Source: Paenibacillus caseinilyticus
Lineage (GTDB): Bacteria; Bacillota; Bacilli; Paenibacillales; NBRC-103111
DNA: 64,000 nt
Assembly: GCF_027533645.1 (NCBI RefSeq)
Contig: NZ_JAQAGY010000010.1
Span: forward strand, 186,001 to 250,000
Direction of reading: 5' to 3'
Below are positions 43,350 through 52,595 of the stretch, in pieces (the first letter of the stretch is position 1; each line of letters opens with the position of its first letter). Position numbers and translations under genes: made by a program. The notes beneath the pieces were generated by a model. The model worked only from the letters and a program-made list of their open reading frames with translations. It was not told the origin of the DNA and did no database searches.

Positions 43350-44558
43350 CTACTTCTGCACCCGGAAGGTGACTGGATACGCTTTGACGCCGAACACGAA
43401 GGGGCTCGGAATCGGCACGAGTTCGGCTCCCGGCGTCAACTGCAGATCGCCGAACCGGCGGACGAGCTCTTCGAACGCGACCTTCGCCTCCAGACGGGCC
43501 AGCGGGGCGCCGAGGCAGAAGTGCGGGCCGAAGCCGAACGAGAGGTGGGGGTTCGGGCGCCGGTCCGGCCGGAACGCTTCGCCGTCCTCGAACTTGTTCT
43601 CATCCCGGTTCGCCGAAGCGACCCAGGAGACGACCTGGTCGCCGGCACGGATCGTCTGTCCGCCAATCTCCACATCCTGCGAGGCCACACGCCCGACGGC
43701 GAGAATCGGCGGATAGTAGCGGAGAATCTCCTCGACGAACGCGGGAACGCGATCAGGCTGCTCCCGCAGCAGGGTCTGCAGCCCAGGCTCTTCCGTCAGA
43801 CGCCGTACACCGTTGGTAATGAGATTCGTCGTCGTTTCATTGCCGGCGACGAGGAGCAGCACCGCGAAGGAAATCACTTCCTCCTCGGTCAGCTGCTTCC
43901 CTTCGATCTCGGCTGCAAGCAGGGCGGAGAGGAGATCTTCCCGCGGCTCGGCGCGCCGCTCTTCCAGGATCTTGGAGAAATAGGCGCTGAGCTCGCCGGC
44001 CGCTTGGCCCCGCTCTTTCGCCATCCGGGCGAACGCTTCCTCGGTATTCTCGTCCACGCCCTTCACCAGAACGTCCGACCATTCCTTGAACAGCTTCCGG
44101 TCGCGGGTGGGAACCCCGAGCAGCTCGGCGATGATGATGACCGGCAGCGGGCCTGCCAGATCGTGCACCGTCTCGAGCGTGCCGCGTGAAGCGGCCTCAT
44201 CGAGCAGGTCCGCCGTCACACTGCGGATATGCTCTTCGAGGGCATTGATCGCCTTGGGCGTGAAGGCTTTGTTAACGAGATCCCGCATCTGGGTATGTCT
44301 CGGGGGGTCCATGACCAGCAGGCTTTCCGTCCGCATATTCATTCCTCGGCGGGACGAGAAAGCGGCCGGATCCTTCAGCACGCGGTGCACATCGGAGTAG
44401 AGGAACAGATCCCATGCGCCGCGGTGCTCGTTGTACCGTACGGGCGTGTTCGCCCGGGCATCGCGGTAGAATTCAAACGGATTCAGCTGCTTGTGTACGG
44501 TATCGAGTTCTTTCATGGGAATGATGTTCGCATATTTTGCTTGGGAGCCGGTGTTCAT
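43350..44558 (-). CDS. Cytochrome P450 (2), soluble class I type
   Basis: A 402-residue soluble P450. The I-helix VAGNETTTN, the ExxR in EEILRYYPP and the haem loop GFGPHFCLGAPLAR with Cys are all present. The MDPPRHTQMRDLVNKAFTP segment and length place it with the CYP107/CYP109-like bacterial enzymes that need a ferredoxin partner. None is encoded nearby. A candidate operator lies 32-49 bases upstream of the start. The substrate is unknown. Confidence 0.92.
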   Translation of the reverse strand: MNTGSQAKYANIIPMKELDTVHKQLNPFEFYRDARANTPVRYNEHRGAWDLFLYSDVHRVLKDPAAFSSRRGMNMRTESLLVMDPPRHTQMRDLVNKAFTPKAINALEEHIRSVTADLLDEAASRGTLETVHDLAGPLPVIIIAELLGVPTRDRKLFKEWSDVLVKGVDENTEEAFARMAKERGQAAGELSAYFSKILEERRAEPREDLLSALLAAEIEGKQLTEEEVISFAVLLLVAGNETTTNLITNGVRRLTEEPGLQTLLREQPDRVPAFVEEILRYYPPILAVGRVASQDVEIGGQTIRAGDQVVSWVASANRDENKFEDGEAFRPDRRPNPHLSFGFGPHFCLGAPLARLEAKVAFEELVRRFGDLQLTPGAELVPIPSPFVFGVKAYPVTFRVQK

Positions 44559-44589
44559 TACAATTCCTCCTCTGGATCATATGGGAATA

Positions 44590-44607
44590 AATGCATACAG
44601 TTGCATT
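44590..44607. promoter_or_regulatory. Inverted repeat in the P450/thiM intergenic region
   Basis: AATGCA (44590-44595) and TGCATT (44602-44607) around TACAGT. It lies in the divergent promoter region of P450 (2) and thiM; a MarR-type site is possible. Confidence 0.45.
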
Positions 44608-44727
44608 ATACAACCTTGACTGCCGGCGGGCAAATGCACTGCCTTGACCCTGTGTGGAGAAGTGGCGTATCATCAGGGGGACAACAGACGAGGGAACGAA
44701 CAAACCATAGAATGGAGCTGCCAAAGA

Positions 44728-45546
44728 ATGAATATGGAAATGATCGGACGCGTGCTTGAGGCCGTCAGGGCCCGGAATCCTCTTGTTCACAATATCACGA
44801 ACGTGGTGGTGACGAACTTCACCGCGAACGGGCTGCTGGCGCTGGGCGCTTCGCCGGTGATGGCTTATGCGGCGGAGGAAGTGGAGGATATGGCGAAGAT
44901 CGCCGGCGCGCTCGTCCTCAACATGGGCACGCTCGACGAGACGGTTGTCCGGTCGATGCGGCTGGCCGGCCGTTCCGCCCGGGCGCATGGCGTCCCGGTC
45001 GTCTTCGATCCGGTCGGTGCGGGAGCGACCCCCTACCGGACAGAGACCGCCCGAAGTCTCGTGCAGGATCCGGGCGTCACGATCCTGCGCGGCAACGCGG
45101 GAGAAGTCGCGAGCGTGCTCGGCATCCCCTGGGGCATTCGGGGGGTCGATTCGGCAGGCGGCAGCGGGGAGGAGCTGGCCTCGCTTGCACGGCAGGCGGC
45201 CCGCTCTCTTGGCTGCACTGCCGTAGTGACGGGCCCGGAGGACTGGGTCAGCGACGGCGAACGCACCTGCCGCATCAGCGGAGGCACCCCGCTGCTCACC
45301 AAGGTGACGGGGACCGGCTGCCTGCTGACGTCGGTCATCGGTGCCTTCGCAGCCGTCGAGGAGGACAGCGTTCTGGCGGCGGCAGCGGCGCTGGCGTTCT
45401 ATTCGGCGGCCGCCGAGAGAGCTCTGGCGCGGTCAGGCAGCAGCCGTCCCGGCACGTTCCAGACTGAGCTGCTCGATCAGCTGCATCTGACCGGCGCCGG
45501 GGATCTGCAGCCTGAAGGGGGAGAATCCCGTGTGACCCTGCTGTGA
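44728..45546 (+). CDS. thiM: Hydroxyethylthiazole kinase
   Basis: A 272-residue enzyme that phosphorylates 4-methyl-5-hydroxyethylthiazole in thiamine salvage. [30 protein letters not shown], the [10 protein letters not shown] segment and [15 protein letters not shown] match ThiM closely. ATG 44728 has GGAG about 11 bases upstream; the frame is open to 44644. It is an isolated gene: no thiE, thiD or ykoE-type genes follow, and no TPP riboswitch was recognised upstream. A 14-bp tandem repeat lies just after the gene. Confidence 0.92.
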   Translation: MNMEMIGRVLEAVRARNPLVHNITNVVVTNFTANGLLALGASPVMAYAAEEVEDMAKIAGALVLNMGTLDETVVRSMRLAGRSARAHGVPVVFDPVGAGATPYRTETARSLVQDPGVTILRGNAGEVASVLGIPWGIRGVDSAGGSGEELASLARQAARSLGCTAVVTGPEDWVSDGERTCRISGGTPLLTKVTGTGCLLTSVIGAFAAVEEDSVLAAAAALAFYSAAAERALARSGSSRPGTFQTELLDQLHLTGAGDLQPEGGESRVTLL

Positions 45547-45586
45547 CGGACCGCGTATGAAGCGGTGCGGGAAGTCCGAAAAAGGA

Positions 45587-45656
45587 AGTCTGGTAATGGT
45601 AGTCTGGTAATGGGAGTCTGGTAATGGAATTCCGGTAATGGAAGTCGGGGAAGGTA
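45587..45656. repeat. 14-bp tandem repeat downstream of thiM
   Basis: Three near-identical units AGTCTGGTAATGG(T/G/A) at 45587-45600, 45601-45614 and 45615-45628, a fourth with three changes (ATTCCGGTAATGGA) and a decayed fifth. The unit length is constant and not a multiple of three. It lies between thiM and the esterase gene. Confidence 0.8.
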
Positions 45657-45801
45657 GTGCGGGATGGAGGACCGGAAATGGATGAGCTGGGCAATCGGTT
45701 CTTTCCTGCAAGGTCTGGAGTGAATAATCATTCCGCGGGAAGGGTAATAGGACAGGGTGCATTTTTCCGCTTTCATTCTATGTATAAAGGAGATGGAGCA
45801 A

Positions 45802-46737
45802 ATGCCGATTCACCCAGCTTTAGAGCGGATTCTGGCGGCCATGCCGGCAGCAGGGGACGGAGCGCCTCCTACGCTGGCACAGATGCGGGCCGGGGCTGAC
45901 TGGCAGGATCTGCATTCGGGAAGGCGGAGGGAAGTCGCCGCCACGGAGGACAGGCGTATCCCGGGCCCCGGAGGAGAGCTTCCCGTACGGATCTATACGC
46001 CGGAAGGCAAGGGGCCTTTTCCGTTGTTCCTATTCATCCACGGAGGCGGATTCGTGCTCGGCAGCATCGAGAGTCATGACAGCGTCTGCCGCAGCCTGGC
46101 CCATGCCTCCGGCAGCAAAGTCATCTCCGTGGAGTACCGGCTGGCGCCGGAGCATCCGTTCCCGGCAGCGACGGAGGATTGCTATGCGGCAGCGGAGTGG
46201 GTGTACGCTCACGCCGGGGAGCTGGACGGCATGTCCGGCCGGATCGCCATCGGCGGAGACAGCGCGGGAGGCAATCTGGCCGCCGCCGTCTGCCTCATGC
46301 GCAAAGAGCGGGGGAGACCGCCCTTGGCAAAGCAGCTCCTGCTCTATCCGGTGACGGATTTCCGCAGCTCGGAGGCTGCCGTTTATCCATCCCGGGCCGA
46401 GAACGGGGAAGGCAAGATGCTGACCTCCGGAATCATGGAGATGTTCCGGCAGTCCTACCTTCCCGCCGCAGGGGACGCAGCACATCCGCACGCCTCGCTG
46501 ATGGGCGCGGGTGACTTGAGCGGACTGCCGCCGGCGATGGTGATCACAGCCGAGTACGATCCGCTCCGTGACGAGGGAGAACAGTATGCCGCGCGTCTCC
46601 GCGAAGCCGGCGTGCCTGCGGAGACGGTTCGCTGCGACGGGATGATCCACGGCTTCTTCAACCTGCTGGACGAAGAGCAGCTCAAGGAGATTTACCGCCC
46701 AGCGGCGGCATTCCTGACGGAGCTGCAGGTGAATTGA
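45802..46737 (+). CDS. Alpha/beta hydrolase, HSL-type acetyl esterase
   Basis: A 311-residue esterase of the hormone-sensitive lipase group: oxyanion HGGGF, nucleophile GDSAGGN, acid in EYDPLRDEG and His in GMIHGFFN. It probably hydrolyses short acyl esters in the cytoplasm. ATG 45802 follows AAAGGAG and ATGGAGCAA; the frame is open to 45757. A terminator at 46758 ends the unit. Confidence 0.9.
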   Translation: MPIHPALERILAAMPAAGDGAPPTLAQMRAGADWQDLHSGRRREVAATEDRRIPGPGGELPVRIYTPEGKGPFPLFLFIHGGGFVLGSIESHDSVCRSLAHASGSKVISVEYRLAPEHPFPAATEDCYAAAEWVYAHAGELDGMSGRIAIGGDSAGGNLAAAVCLMRKERGRPPLAKQLLLYPVTDFRSSEAAVYPSRAENGEGKMLTSGIMEMFRQSYLPAAGDAAHPHASLMGAGDLSGLPPAMVITAEYDPLRDEGEQYAARLREAGVPAETVRCDGMIHGFFNLLDEEQLKEIYRPAAAFLTELQVN

Positions 46738-46757
46738 CAGCCATATGGCCTGGCAGG

Positions 46758-46789
46758 CAAGCCGGTTCTCCTAGAGAACCGGCTTGTTT
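46758..46789 (+). terminator. Intrinsic terminator of the esterase gene
   Basis: CAAGCCGGTTCTC (46758-46770) and GAGAACCGGCTTG (46774-46786) followed by TTTG. Confidence 0.75.
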
Positions 46790-47109
46790 GGCTTGTCCAA
46801 CAGGCGCAAGGCACAACTGGGCGGAAGCCGGGTATATTCGGCCGGTTCCCCTGCCGGGAGGAACCGGCGCACCGCGGAGACGCGAGCCTGAAGCGGGGCC
46901 AAAGGAAGCACAGCGAAGCGTATATACGCGACTGCAAGGGCCGCTTCCTTAATCTTGGCCGCCGGCGTGCGGCCGGGCAATGCGAGCTGGGTGAGCCGCA
47001 CATTCGACAGCGCCTCATGGGGTAAGAAGCCGTCGGGCGGCTCCGGACGGCTTCTTACGGCTGCATGCTTATGTGTTGGGGTTCCCGCTGCCTTGAAGCT
47101 CGCAGAGCC
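46790..47109. other. Gene-poor stretch with a 13-bp hairpin
   Basis: GTAAGAAGCCGTC (47022-47034) and GACGGCTTCTTAC (47046-47058) form a stem without T-run. Open frames on either strand have no convincing ribosome binding site. Confidence 0.4.
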
Positions 47110-47302
47110 TTACCGCTTCAACGCTTTGGCGGCCATTTGGACATCGCCCGCCAGATGCTGGTCCAGGTTATAAGCCGGGTAGCAGCCGCGTTCGTACAGG
47201 AAAGCGAAGACCTTGGCATGCAGGGCGATAGCAGCCAGCAGGTGGTACAGGAACGTGCCGTGCAGGATGGGAACATGGTCCGGGCCGGATTCGGTCTCCC
47301 GC
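47110..47302 (-). pseudogene. Possible remnant of an unidentified gene
   Basis: A minus-strand frame ending at 47110 reads like real protein (HGTFLYHLLAAIALHAKVF, then ERGCYPAYNLDQHLAGDVQ) but has no start codon or ribosome binding site before it runs into the glucanase gene in another frame. It could be the 3' end of a lost gene. I do not recognise the family, and chance cannot be excluded. Confidence 0.3.
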
Positions 47303-48610
47303 TTAGAGTCGTACGAGCCGCCACTTCTGGGCGGCGGAGCCGTTATCCCAGGCGATCTGTACGTTCGTGCCGTCCCCGGTGCCTGCGCCTGCCACATCGA
47401 GCACTTTGCCGCTGTTCGGGTTGACGAGCTTGTAGGTGCCGTCCGGATTCGAGACGAACTGCCACTTCTGTGCAGCCGACCCGTTCGCTTCCCAGATCGC
47501 CACGTTCGTGCCGTCGGCGGTCCCCGCGCCGGCTACATCGAGCGCCTTGCCGCTGTTCGCATTGATGAGGCGGAAGGTGCCGTCGCCGTTGCTGAGGGTC
47601 TGCCACCGCTGGGCCCCTGTGCCGTTGTCGCTCCATACGTCTACATTCGCGCCGTTCGCCGTACCGGCCGAATACACATCGAGCGCTTTGCCGCTGTTGA
47701 CGTTGATGAGCTTGTACGTGGCCCCGGAGACTACGCCGGAGGAGGAAGCCGGACGCTGATACACCCGGACGTAATCGACCTCCATCGTCTGGGGCAGCAC
47801 GGTAGAGGCGGACGGATCGCCCGGCCAGTCGCCGCCTACGGCGAGATTCAGCAGCAGATGGAAGCGCTGGTTGAACGGCGCGGGCGAACCTCCGGCAGAG
47901 GAGTACCACTCGGAAGCGGAGCGGGTCTGGTACAGCTGGTTATCGACGTACCAGCGGATCTGGTCGGGGTCCCATTCCACCGCATACTCATGGAAGCCCT
48001 GGTTGGCGCTGTTGTTGGTGATGGTGTAGGAGTTATTGATATACTTCCAAGGGTTGCCAAAATGCAGCGTGCCCCACACTTTCTGCGACGAGGCGGATGC
48101 GGATTCCTTGCCGACCATCTCCATGATGTCGATCTCCCCGCTGACGGGCCAGGTGCCGTACACATTGTCGGTAGGCAGCATCCAGATCGCCGGCCAGATG
48201 CCCTGCAGCTGCGCAGGGTCTCCCGCCGGCAGCTTGGCCCGAATCACCATCCGGCCGTAGGTCCAGTCTCCTTTGTTCTTCGTTACGAGGCGGGCGGACG
48301 TATAATTGCGGCCGCCGAACGATTCCTGGATCGCCTTGATGACCAGCCGGCCGTCCTGGATGTAGGAGTTTTTGCGGGAATCGGTGTAATACTCTCGTTC
48401 GTTGTTGCCCCAGCCCCCGTTGTGGCCGGTGCCGATATCGTAAGACCATTTGGCCCCGTCGGGGCCGGACCCGTTCGCGCCGCTGAATTCGTCGTTCCAT
48501 ACCATGTTCCAGGCATCGGTCGGTGCGGCACTCACCGGAGCGGGGGCGGGAGCGGACAGGCCGGCGGCGAGTAAGGCGGCCATGGTTATGGTTTTGAAGA
48601 TACGGGACAT
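47303..48610 (-). CDS. Secreted GH16 beta-glucanase with CBM13
   Basis: A 435-residue secreted endo-beta-1,3-glucanase (laminarinase-type). Signal peptide about 1-28; GH16 domain about 33-285 with the catalytic ExDxxE motif [10 protein letters not shown], in the longer beta-bulge form typical of laminarinases; then three ricin-type CBM13 repeats (about 300-435) with QRWQTL, QKWQFV and QKWRLV. It probably attacks fungal or plant beta-1,3-glucans. AAGGAGG is eight bases before the ATG at 48610. A 13/14 cre match lies 44-57 bases upstream. Confidence 0.92.
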   Translation of the reverse strand: MSRIFKTITMAALLAAGLSAPAPAPVSAAPTDAWNMVWNDEFSGANGSGPDGAKWSYDIGTGHNGGWGNNEREYYTDSRKNSYIQDGRLVIKAIQESFGGRNYTSARLVTKNKGDWTYGRMVIRAKLPAGDPAQLQGIWPAIWMLPTDNVYGTWPVSGEIDIMEMVGKESASASSQKVWGTLHFGNPWKYINNSYTITNNSANQGFHEYAVEWDPDQIRWYVDNQLYQTRSASEWYSSAGGSPAPFNQRFHLLLNLAVGGDWPGDPSASTVLPQTMEVDYVRVYQRPASSSGVVSGATYKLINVNSGKALDVYSAGTANGANVDVWSDNGTGAQRWQTLSNGDGTFRLINANSGKALDVAGAGTADGTNVAIWEANGSAAQKWQFVSNPDGTYKLVNPNSGKVLDVAGAGTGDGTNVQIAWDNGSAAQKWRLVRL

Positions 48611-48653
48611 CAAGGGTTCCTCCTTTGGAATGGGAAAGTCGGTTATCCAAGAA

Positions 48654-48667
48654 TTAAAGCGGTTACA
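48654..48667 (-). promoter_or_regulatory. Candidate cre box of the GH16 gene
   Basis: On the minus strand TGTAACCGCTTTAA matches TGWAANCGNTNWCA at 13 of 14 positions, 44-57 bases upstream of the start codon. Confidence 0.55.
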
Positions 48668-48882
48668 TATCAGGCTGCGCGTCACCTCCTTTCTAATATT
48701 ATAAGTAGCTGCGGGCCCGCGCCGACAGGTTCCAGAGTTAAGGTGCGGTCGCGGGATTTCAGGTGCGGTGGGACGGCAGCTGAGCGGCTGGGGTTGATTT
48801 TACTTTGGAATATGGAATATTCTAGAAGGGGCTGAACGCCTGGCCTATCCATACCGATACGGAAAGCCGAGGTGGAGAAACG

Positions 48883-49212
48883 GTGGAGAAACGGCTGGTT
48901 AAAGGGGCGGTGTACAGCTTCCTGCTCGGGGCTTGTCTGGCGATATTGTTCATTCCCGACAGCAAAACCATAACCGCTGCGAACGGCAGCATCAGCACGA
49001 CGACTATGATACCTGTAGCGGAGTACCTTATCCAAGTGGTCCGGTTCGCCGTCAAGGTCATGTTCGGCACGCTGATCGCGCTGTGGTTATTAGATCTTTG
49101 GCGCCTCGACCGAGGGGAGATGTATGCGTTCGCCGCAGGCATGGTCAAATCGTTCATTGTCGTCTCCTTGTTCATTGTCCTGGTCGTTCTTATAGCGAAT
49201 TGGGTAAGATAG
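48883..49212 (+). CDS. Small membrane protein of unknown function
   Basis: A 109-residue protein with three hydrophobic segments (about 8-25, 50-70, 85-107). It starts with GTG, six bases after GAGGTGGAG. The IPDSKTITAANGSISTT loop is probably outside. A GNAT gene follows at 31 bases, so the two may be co-transcribed. Confidence 0.65.
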   Translation: MEKRLVKGAVYSFLLGACLAILFIPDSKTITAANGSISTTTMIPVAEYLIQVVRFAVKVMFGTLIALWLLDLWRLDRGEMYAFAAGMVKSFIVVSLFIVLVVLIANWVR

Positions 49213-49243
49213 CGAATCACATTATTCCGCCGGAGGACCTCCT

Positions 49244-49753
49244 ATGCCTGCGCAAGTTGCAATCGAATATATCACTACGCTCGATCCGGTGATGAGGGAG
49301 GAGCTGGCCGAACTGCTCATCGCCGTGGTGGACGACGGCGCCTCCGTAGGCTTCCTGCCGCCTGTGCAGCGCGAGGACGCAGGCCGTTATTGGGATGGCG
49401 TCCTGGAGCCGGGCGTCCATCTCTGGGTCGCCCGGATCGGCGGGCGCATCGCCGGGACGGTGCAGCTGCAGTTGGCCGGGAAGGCCAACGGCGCCCACCG
49501 GGCCGAGATTGCGAAGCTGATGGTGCATCCGCACAGCCGCCGCCAAGGGGCGGCACGCCTGCTCATGTTAGAAGCGGAGCGCGAAGCGGCGGAGCTTGGA
49601 CGGGAGCTGCTGGTCCTCGACACACGGGAGGGCGATCCCTCGAACCTGCTGTATCTCTCGCTCGGCTGGACCGAGGCCGGCCGGATCCCGGAATACGCCA
49701 TTTCGGCCGGCGGCCGCCGGGATGCGACCGTGTTCTACTACAAGGGGATCTAG
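49244..49753 (+). CDS. GNAT family N-acetyltransferase
   Basis: A 169-residue acetyltransferase with the motif A region IAKLMVHPHSRRQGAARLLM, then ELLVLDTREGDPSNLLYLSLGW and a C-terminal RRDATVFYYKGI. Similar proteins are annotated as tabtoxin-resistance-like or general GNATs. Substrate unknown. GGAGG precedes the ATG. Confidence 0.88.
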   Translation: MPAQVAIEYITTLDPVMREELAELLIAVVDDGASVGFLPPVQREDAGRYWDGVLEPGVHLWVARIGGRIAGTVQLQLAGKANGAHRAEIAKLMVHPHSRRQGAARLLMLEAEREAAELGRELLVLDTREGDPSNLLYLSLGWTEAGRIPEYAISAGGRRDATVFYYKGI

Positions 49754-49845
49754 AAGAAAGTGGCACGGATGTTTAACTCCTGCAGGAGCGGGTAAGTTCT
49801 AAGGGAAGGCATCCATCACACTACCCAACCTGAGGAGGGAACAAC

Positions 49846-49980
49846 ATGGTAACCAAAAAAACACTGCTGGCAACCGTTGCTCTCGGAGCCGCTTATCTTC
49901 TGAAGAATAAGGAGTCCCGCGACAAGCTCATGAATCAGTTCAAAGCGTTCGCCGCTCCTTCGACGAAGGGGAAAGCCTAG
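49846..49980 (+). CDS. 44-residue small protein
   Basis: ATG at 49846 follows a strong GAGGAGGG; the product (MVTKKTLLATVALGAAYLL.., ending STKGKA) has one short hydrophobic segment and a basic amphipathic second half (KNKESRDKLMNQFKAF), like a tiny YtxH-type membrane-associated protein. A good terminator follows at 50033. Codon use and signals make it convincing despite its size. Confidence 0.7.
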   Translation: MVTKKTLLATVALGAAYLLKNKESRDKLMNQFKAFAAPSTKGKA

Positions 49981-50032
49981 GGCCCGCCAGAGGGATCCCG
50001 CTCTACCTGATACGCCAATAAGCTTTGCCGGA

Positions 50033-50055
50033 AGCCGCGCCCAGCGCGGTTTTTT
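50033..50055 (+). terminator. Intrinsic terminator of the 44-residue protein gene
   Basis: CCGCGC (50035-50040) and GCGCGG (50044-50049) followed by six T's. Confidence 0.85.
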
Positions 50056-50238
50056 GCTGTTACAGAATTTGTGAAATTTTGGGGTGGAGCTTGTTTTCCG
50101 CCTTGTTTTTCTCTTGGTCAGGTAGGAGCCAAGCAGAGAGTAGACAGAGGGAATGGGCATGGGGTGGAAGAGCGTAGCGACCGCCTTTAAAGTCATGTGA
50201 CTACCGCTAGAACATAAATTCAAGTCCACAGGATTTTA
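50056..50238. other. Intergenic stretch before repeat B copy 2
   Basis: About 180 bases; short frames only. No recognisable site. Confidence 0.35.
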
Positions 50239-50328
50239 ACAGCGGCTGGAACCCCATACCCATCCCCCCACGCACAAACGTTTGGACAAGCACGCGAAAG
50301 GACCGCCGGCATACGGACGGCTTTTCTT
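50239..50328 (+). repeat. Intergenic repeat family B, copy 2, ending in a terminator-like hairpin
   Basis: AACAGCGGCTGGAACCCC, CCCATCCCCCC, CACAAACGT, TGGAC and CACGC follow the order of copy 1, and the core ends in GACCGCCGGCATACGGACGGCTTTTCTT. The position between two genes and the T-run make it a candidate small RNA with its own terminator. Confidence 0.6.
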
Positions 50329-50532
50329 GCTGCTGCGGCGTGCCCGGAAATTCACTCTGCTTCTCCATGCTCAGCCGGACACCCCGGTTGCCGGTACCAA
50401 GCCCGGCTTCCCATCCCGCAACATCCCGGCGGATCTCCCGCATGACAGCCCGCATGACTGGGGTAACTGGTCACATGACGGAGCGGAGAGGTACGATGAA
50501 AGCAGTAGAGAACAGGAATCGGAGGGGACAGC

Positions 50533-51774
50533 ATGGAGAAGGTCAAGACGTATGATGTCATCATTGTGGGAGCGCGCGTAGCCGGTTCCTCCCTCGCATA
50601 TGAGCTGTCGAAGAAGGGGATGCAGGTGCTGCTTCTGGAGAAAGGGAGCCTGCCCAGCGATACGCTCTCGACGCATAATTTCTTCAATAACTCGGTGGCG
50701 ATGCTGAGGGAGATGGGGGTGCTGGACCGGCTGCTGGCCAGCGGTGCCCCTCTGTACCGGAGGGCCCGGGTCCAGTTCGAGGATGCGGTGATCGACGGAG
50801 ATTACCCGGAGGTCGACGGGGAGCAGGGCTGCCTGTGTGTCCGCCGCACCCACCTGGATCTGGCGCTGTTCGAGCTGGCGGCAGGCATGGAGGGCGTGAC
50901 TGCCCTGCAGGGCTTCCGCGTGACGGACACCGTGACGGAGAACGGGACCGTCTGCGGCGTAACCGGCAGTCATAAGGACGGCCGCGTGCAGACGTTCCGG
51001 GCGCGCCTCGTAGTTGGGGCGGACGGGAGGCATTCGAAGGTCCGGACGCTGGTGAACAGCAGGCGTATACACGCTGTGCCTACGGATTATGCCTCTTATG
51101 TCGCGTATTTCGAAGGCTACCGGCAGGAAGGCGAGACCTGCGTCGAGTTCTACAAGCGGGGCGACAAACTGGCGATCATCTTCCCGACGAGCGACGGCCT
51201 CGCCGTCGTAGGGCTGATGTATCCGCTTGAAGACGGAGAGTGGAACGGAAGGTTCGCCGCTCATGCCGAGACGGCCTTCCGCGGGCTGGCAGCGGAGGCG
51301 TTCGCGCACCTGAGCTTCCCGCAGCGGCTCGCGGAGTCCCGGCTGAGCGGCCCGGTCCGCGGACTGCCCGGATACGACAACGACTGGTTCGAGGCCATGG
51401 GCCCCGGCTGGGCGCTGATCGGCGATGCGCTGTCCTTCAAGGACCCGGCCGTGGGCCAAGGCATGCACGATGCGCTGTACGGCAGCCGGGTGCTTGCAGA
51501 CGTGCTGGCGTCGCAGTCGGACTGGGGCGCCGCATGGGGGGCGATGGGGGAAGCGTATTCCGAGAGGATGGAGGCCAAGACGATGACCCGCTTCGGTATG
51601 GCCTGCCTCTACACGAAGAACGTGCCGTTCACGGCCGAACAGACGGCGGTCTTTCATCTGATCGGCTCTCATCCGGCGGCGACCCGGGCGTTCCTTGGGA
51701 TCTACAACTATGCCAATGAGCCGCACGATCTCGAACGGATCGTCGGAGAGCTGCTCCAGCCGCAGGGCGGGTAG
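50533..51774 (+). CDS. FAD-dependent oxidoreductase (geranylgeranyl reductase/monooxygenase-like)
   Basis: A 413-residue flavoprotein of the class A monooxygenase/GGR fold. The FAD Rossmann start is DVIIVGARVAGSSLAYELSKKG; the GADGRHSKVR and GDALSFKDPAVGQGMHDAL segments are the DG and GD motifs. It may hydroxylate or reduce a lipid or aromatic compound; the substrate is unknown. AGGGGACAGC precedes the ATG. It is monocistronic, ending at an 18-bp-arm hairpin. Confidence 0.87.
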   Translation: MEKVKTYDVIIVGARVAGSSLAYELSKKGMQVLLLEKGSLPSDTLSTHNFFNNSVAMLREMGVLDRLLASGAPLYRRARVQFEDAVIDGDYPEVDGEQGCLCVRRTHLDLALFELAAGMEGVTALQGFRVTDTVTENGTVCGVTGSHKDGRVQTFRARLVVGADGRHSKVRTLVNSRRIHAVPTDYASYVAYFEGYRQEGETCVEFYKRGDKLAIIFPTSDGLAVVGLMYPLEDGEWNGRFAAHAETAFRGLAAEAFAHLSFPQRLAESRLSGPVRGLPGYDNDWFEAMGPGWALIGDALSFKDPAVGQGMHDALYGSRVLADVLASQSDWGAAWGAMGEAYSERMEAKTMTRFGMACLYTKNVPFTAEQTAVFHLIGSHPAATRAFLGIYNYANEPHDLERIVGELLQPQGG

Positions 51775-51806
51775 GTCCACAATGATAAATAGGCTCCAAT
51801 AACAAG

Positions 51807-51853
51807 CAGCGGCAGGGAATGGACGTGTGAAGAAAGTCCATTCCCTGCCGCTG
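51807..51853. terminator. Bidirectional 18-bp-arm hairpin
   Basis: CAGCGGCAGGGAATGGAC (51807-51824) and its exact complement (51836-51853) with TTT after it. It separates the flavoprotein gene from the convergent PadR/DUF1129 operon. Confidence 0.75.
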
Positions 51854-51926
51854 TTTCATCGCACTAGTGTTCCGCGACTCCCCGGCAAGTTCCGATATAG
51901 GCCTGCTGCACTCATGTTCCTGATCA

Positions 51927-52595
51927 TCATAACGCGCTCTTCGCCTTGGGGAAGAAGAGAAACTTCTGCCCAATAAACCCGATGGCTGCAGCAAGCAGGC
52001 TGACCCATGGGGACATATACAGCGAGGGCAGCTGATCCTTCAGCAGCATCCCGGCCATGACCGCAAGGGAGGTGAAGACACATAAGATGAGCCACATTCC
52101 GATCCAATACTTCCGGTCATCTTTTTTGAATACCGACTTCTTGAAGGTAAGGAACAGTGCGGCTACAAGTATGTTGGCTATCGGAATGTTGATCAGGACA
52201 AGCGATAGGTCGAACCCCTGTGCATTCGTTCCCGATTCTGTTGCGAGCAGCACGATACCGCTCAGCGCATGGCCTGCTAACATCCAAGTCAGCAGATTCC
52301 AGAAGATAAGTCCCTGCCAATGCACGTGCTCTTTCCATGCGGGACGCGGTATTTCCTTAATCAGCTCGTTACAGTAGGCTTCCGGATCGTCGCCGAAGAC
52401 ATCCTGGGCACAGCGGCCCTCCTCCTGCGCCTCCACCAGATGGACAGCCATCTCAAGCAGCAGCTCATCTCCTTTACGCTGGCTGATCCGGCTGCTCCGC
52501 AGGTATAAGATCATATCTCCCAAATAACGCTCATTATCCGGATGCAGCTGCCCGCGCAGCTTATTGATATCCTCAATCGTTTGCTTGTGATTCAT
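51927..52595 (-). CDS. DUF1129-like membrane protein paired with PadR
   Basis: A 222-residue protein: a soluble helical N-terminal part (MNHKQTIEDINKLRGQLHP.. to about residue 95, with ELLLEMAVHLVEAQEEGR) and four membrane segments in the C-terminal half. It fits the DUF1129/DUF1700-like partners often encoded just after PadR regulators. Start and stop overlap (ATGA) with the PadR gene indicate translational coupling. Function is unknown, perhaps envelope stress. Confidence 0.78.
   Translation of the reverse strand: MNHKQTIEDINKLRGQLHPDNERYLGDMILYLRSSRISQRKGDELLLEMAVHLVEAQEEGRCAQDVFGDDPEAYCNELIKEIPRPAWKEHVHWQGLIFWNLLTWMLAGHALSGIVLLATESGTNAQGFDLSLVLINIPIANILVAALFLTFKKSVFKKDDRKYWIGMWLILCVFTSLAVMAGMLLKDQLPSLYMSPWVSLLAAAIGFIGQKFLFFPKAKSAL

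Noticed and set aside
44560-44727. TPP riboswitch before thiM
   Set aside because: No CUGAGA or other conserved TPP-box sequence could be seen in the 170-base leader.
45587-45656. Tandem repeat considered as a CRISPR fragment
   Set aside because: Units are 14 bp, contiguous, without spacers, and no cas genes are present.
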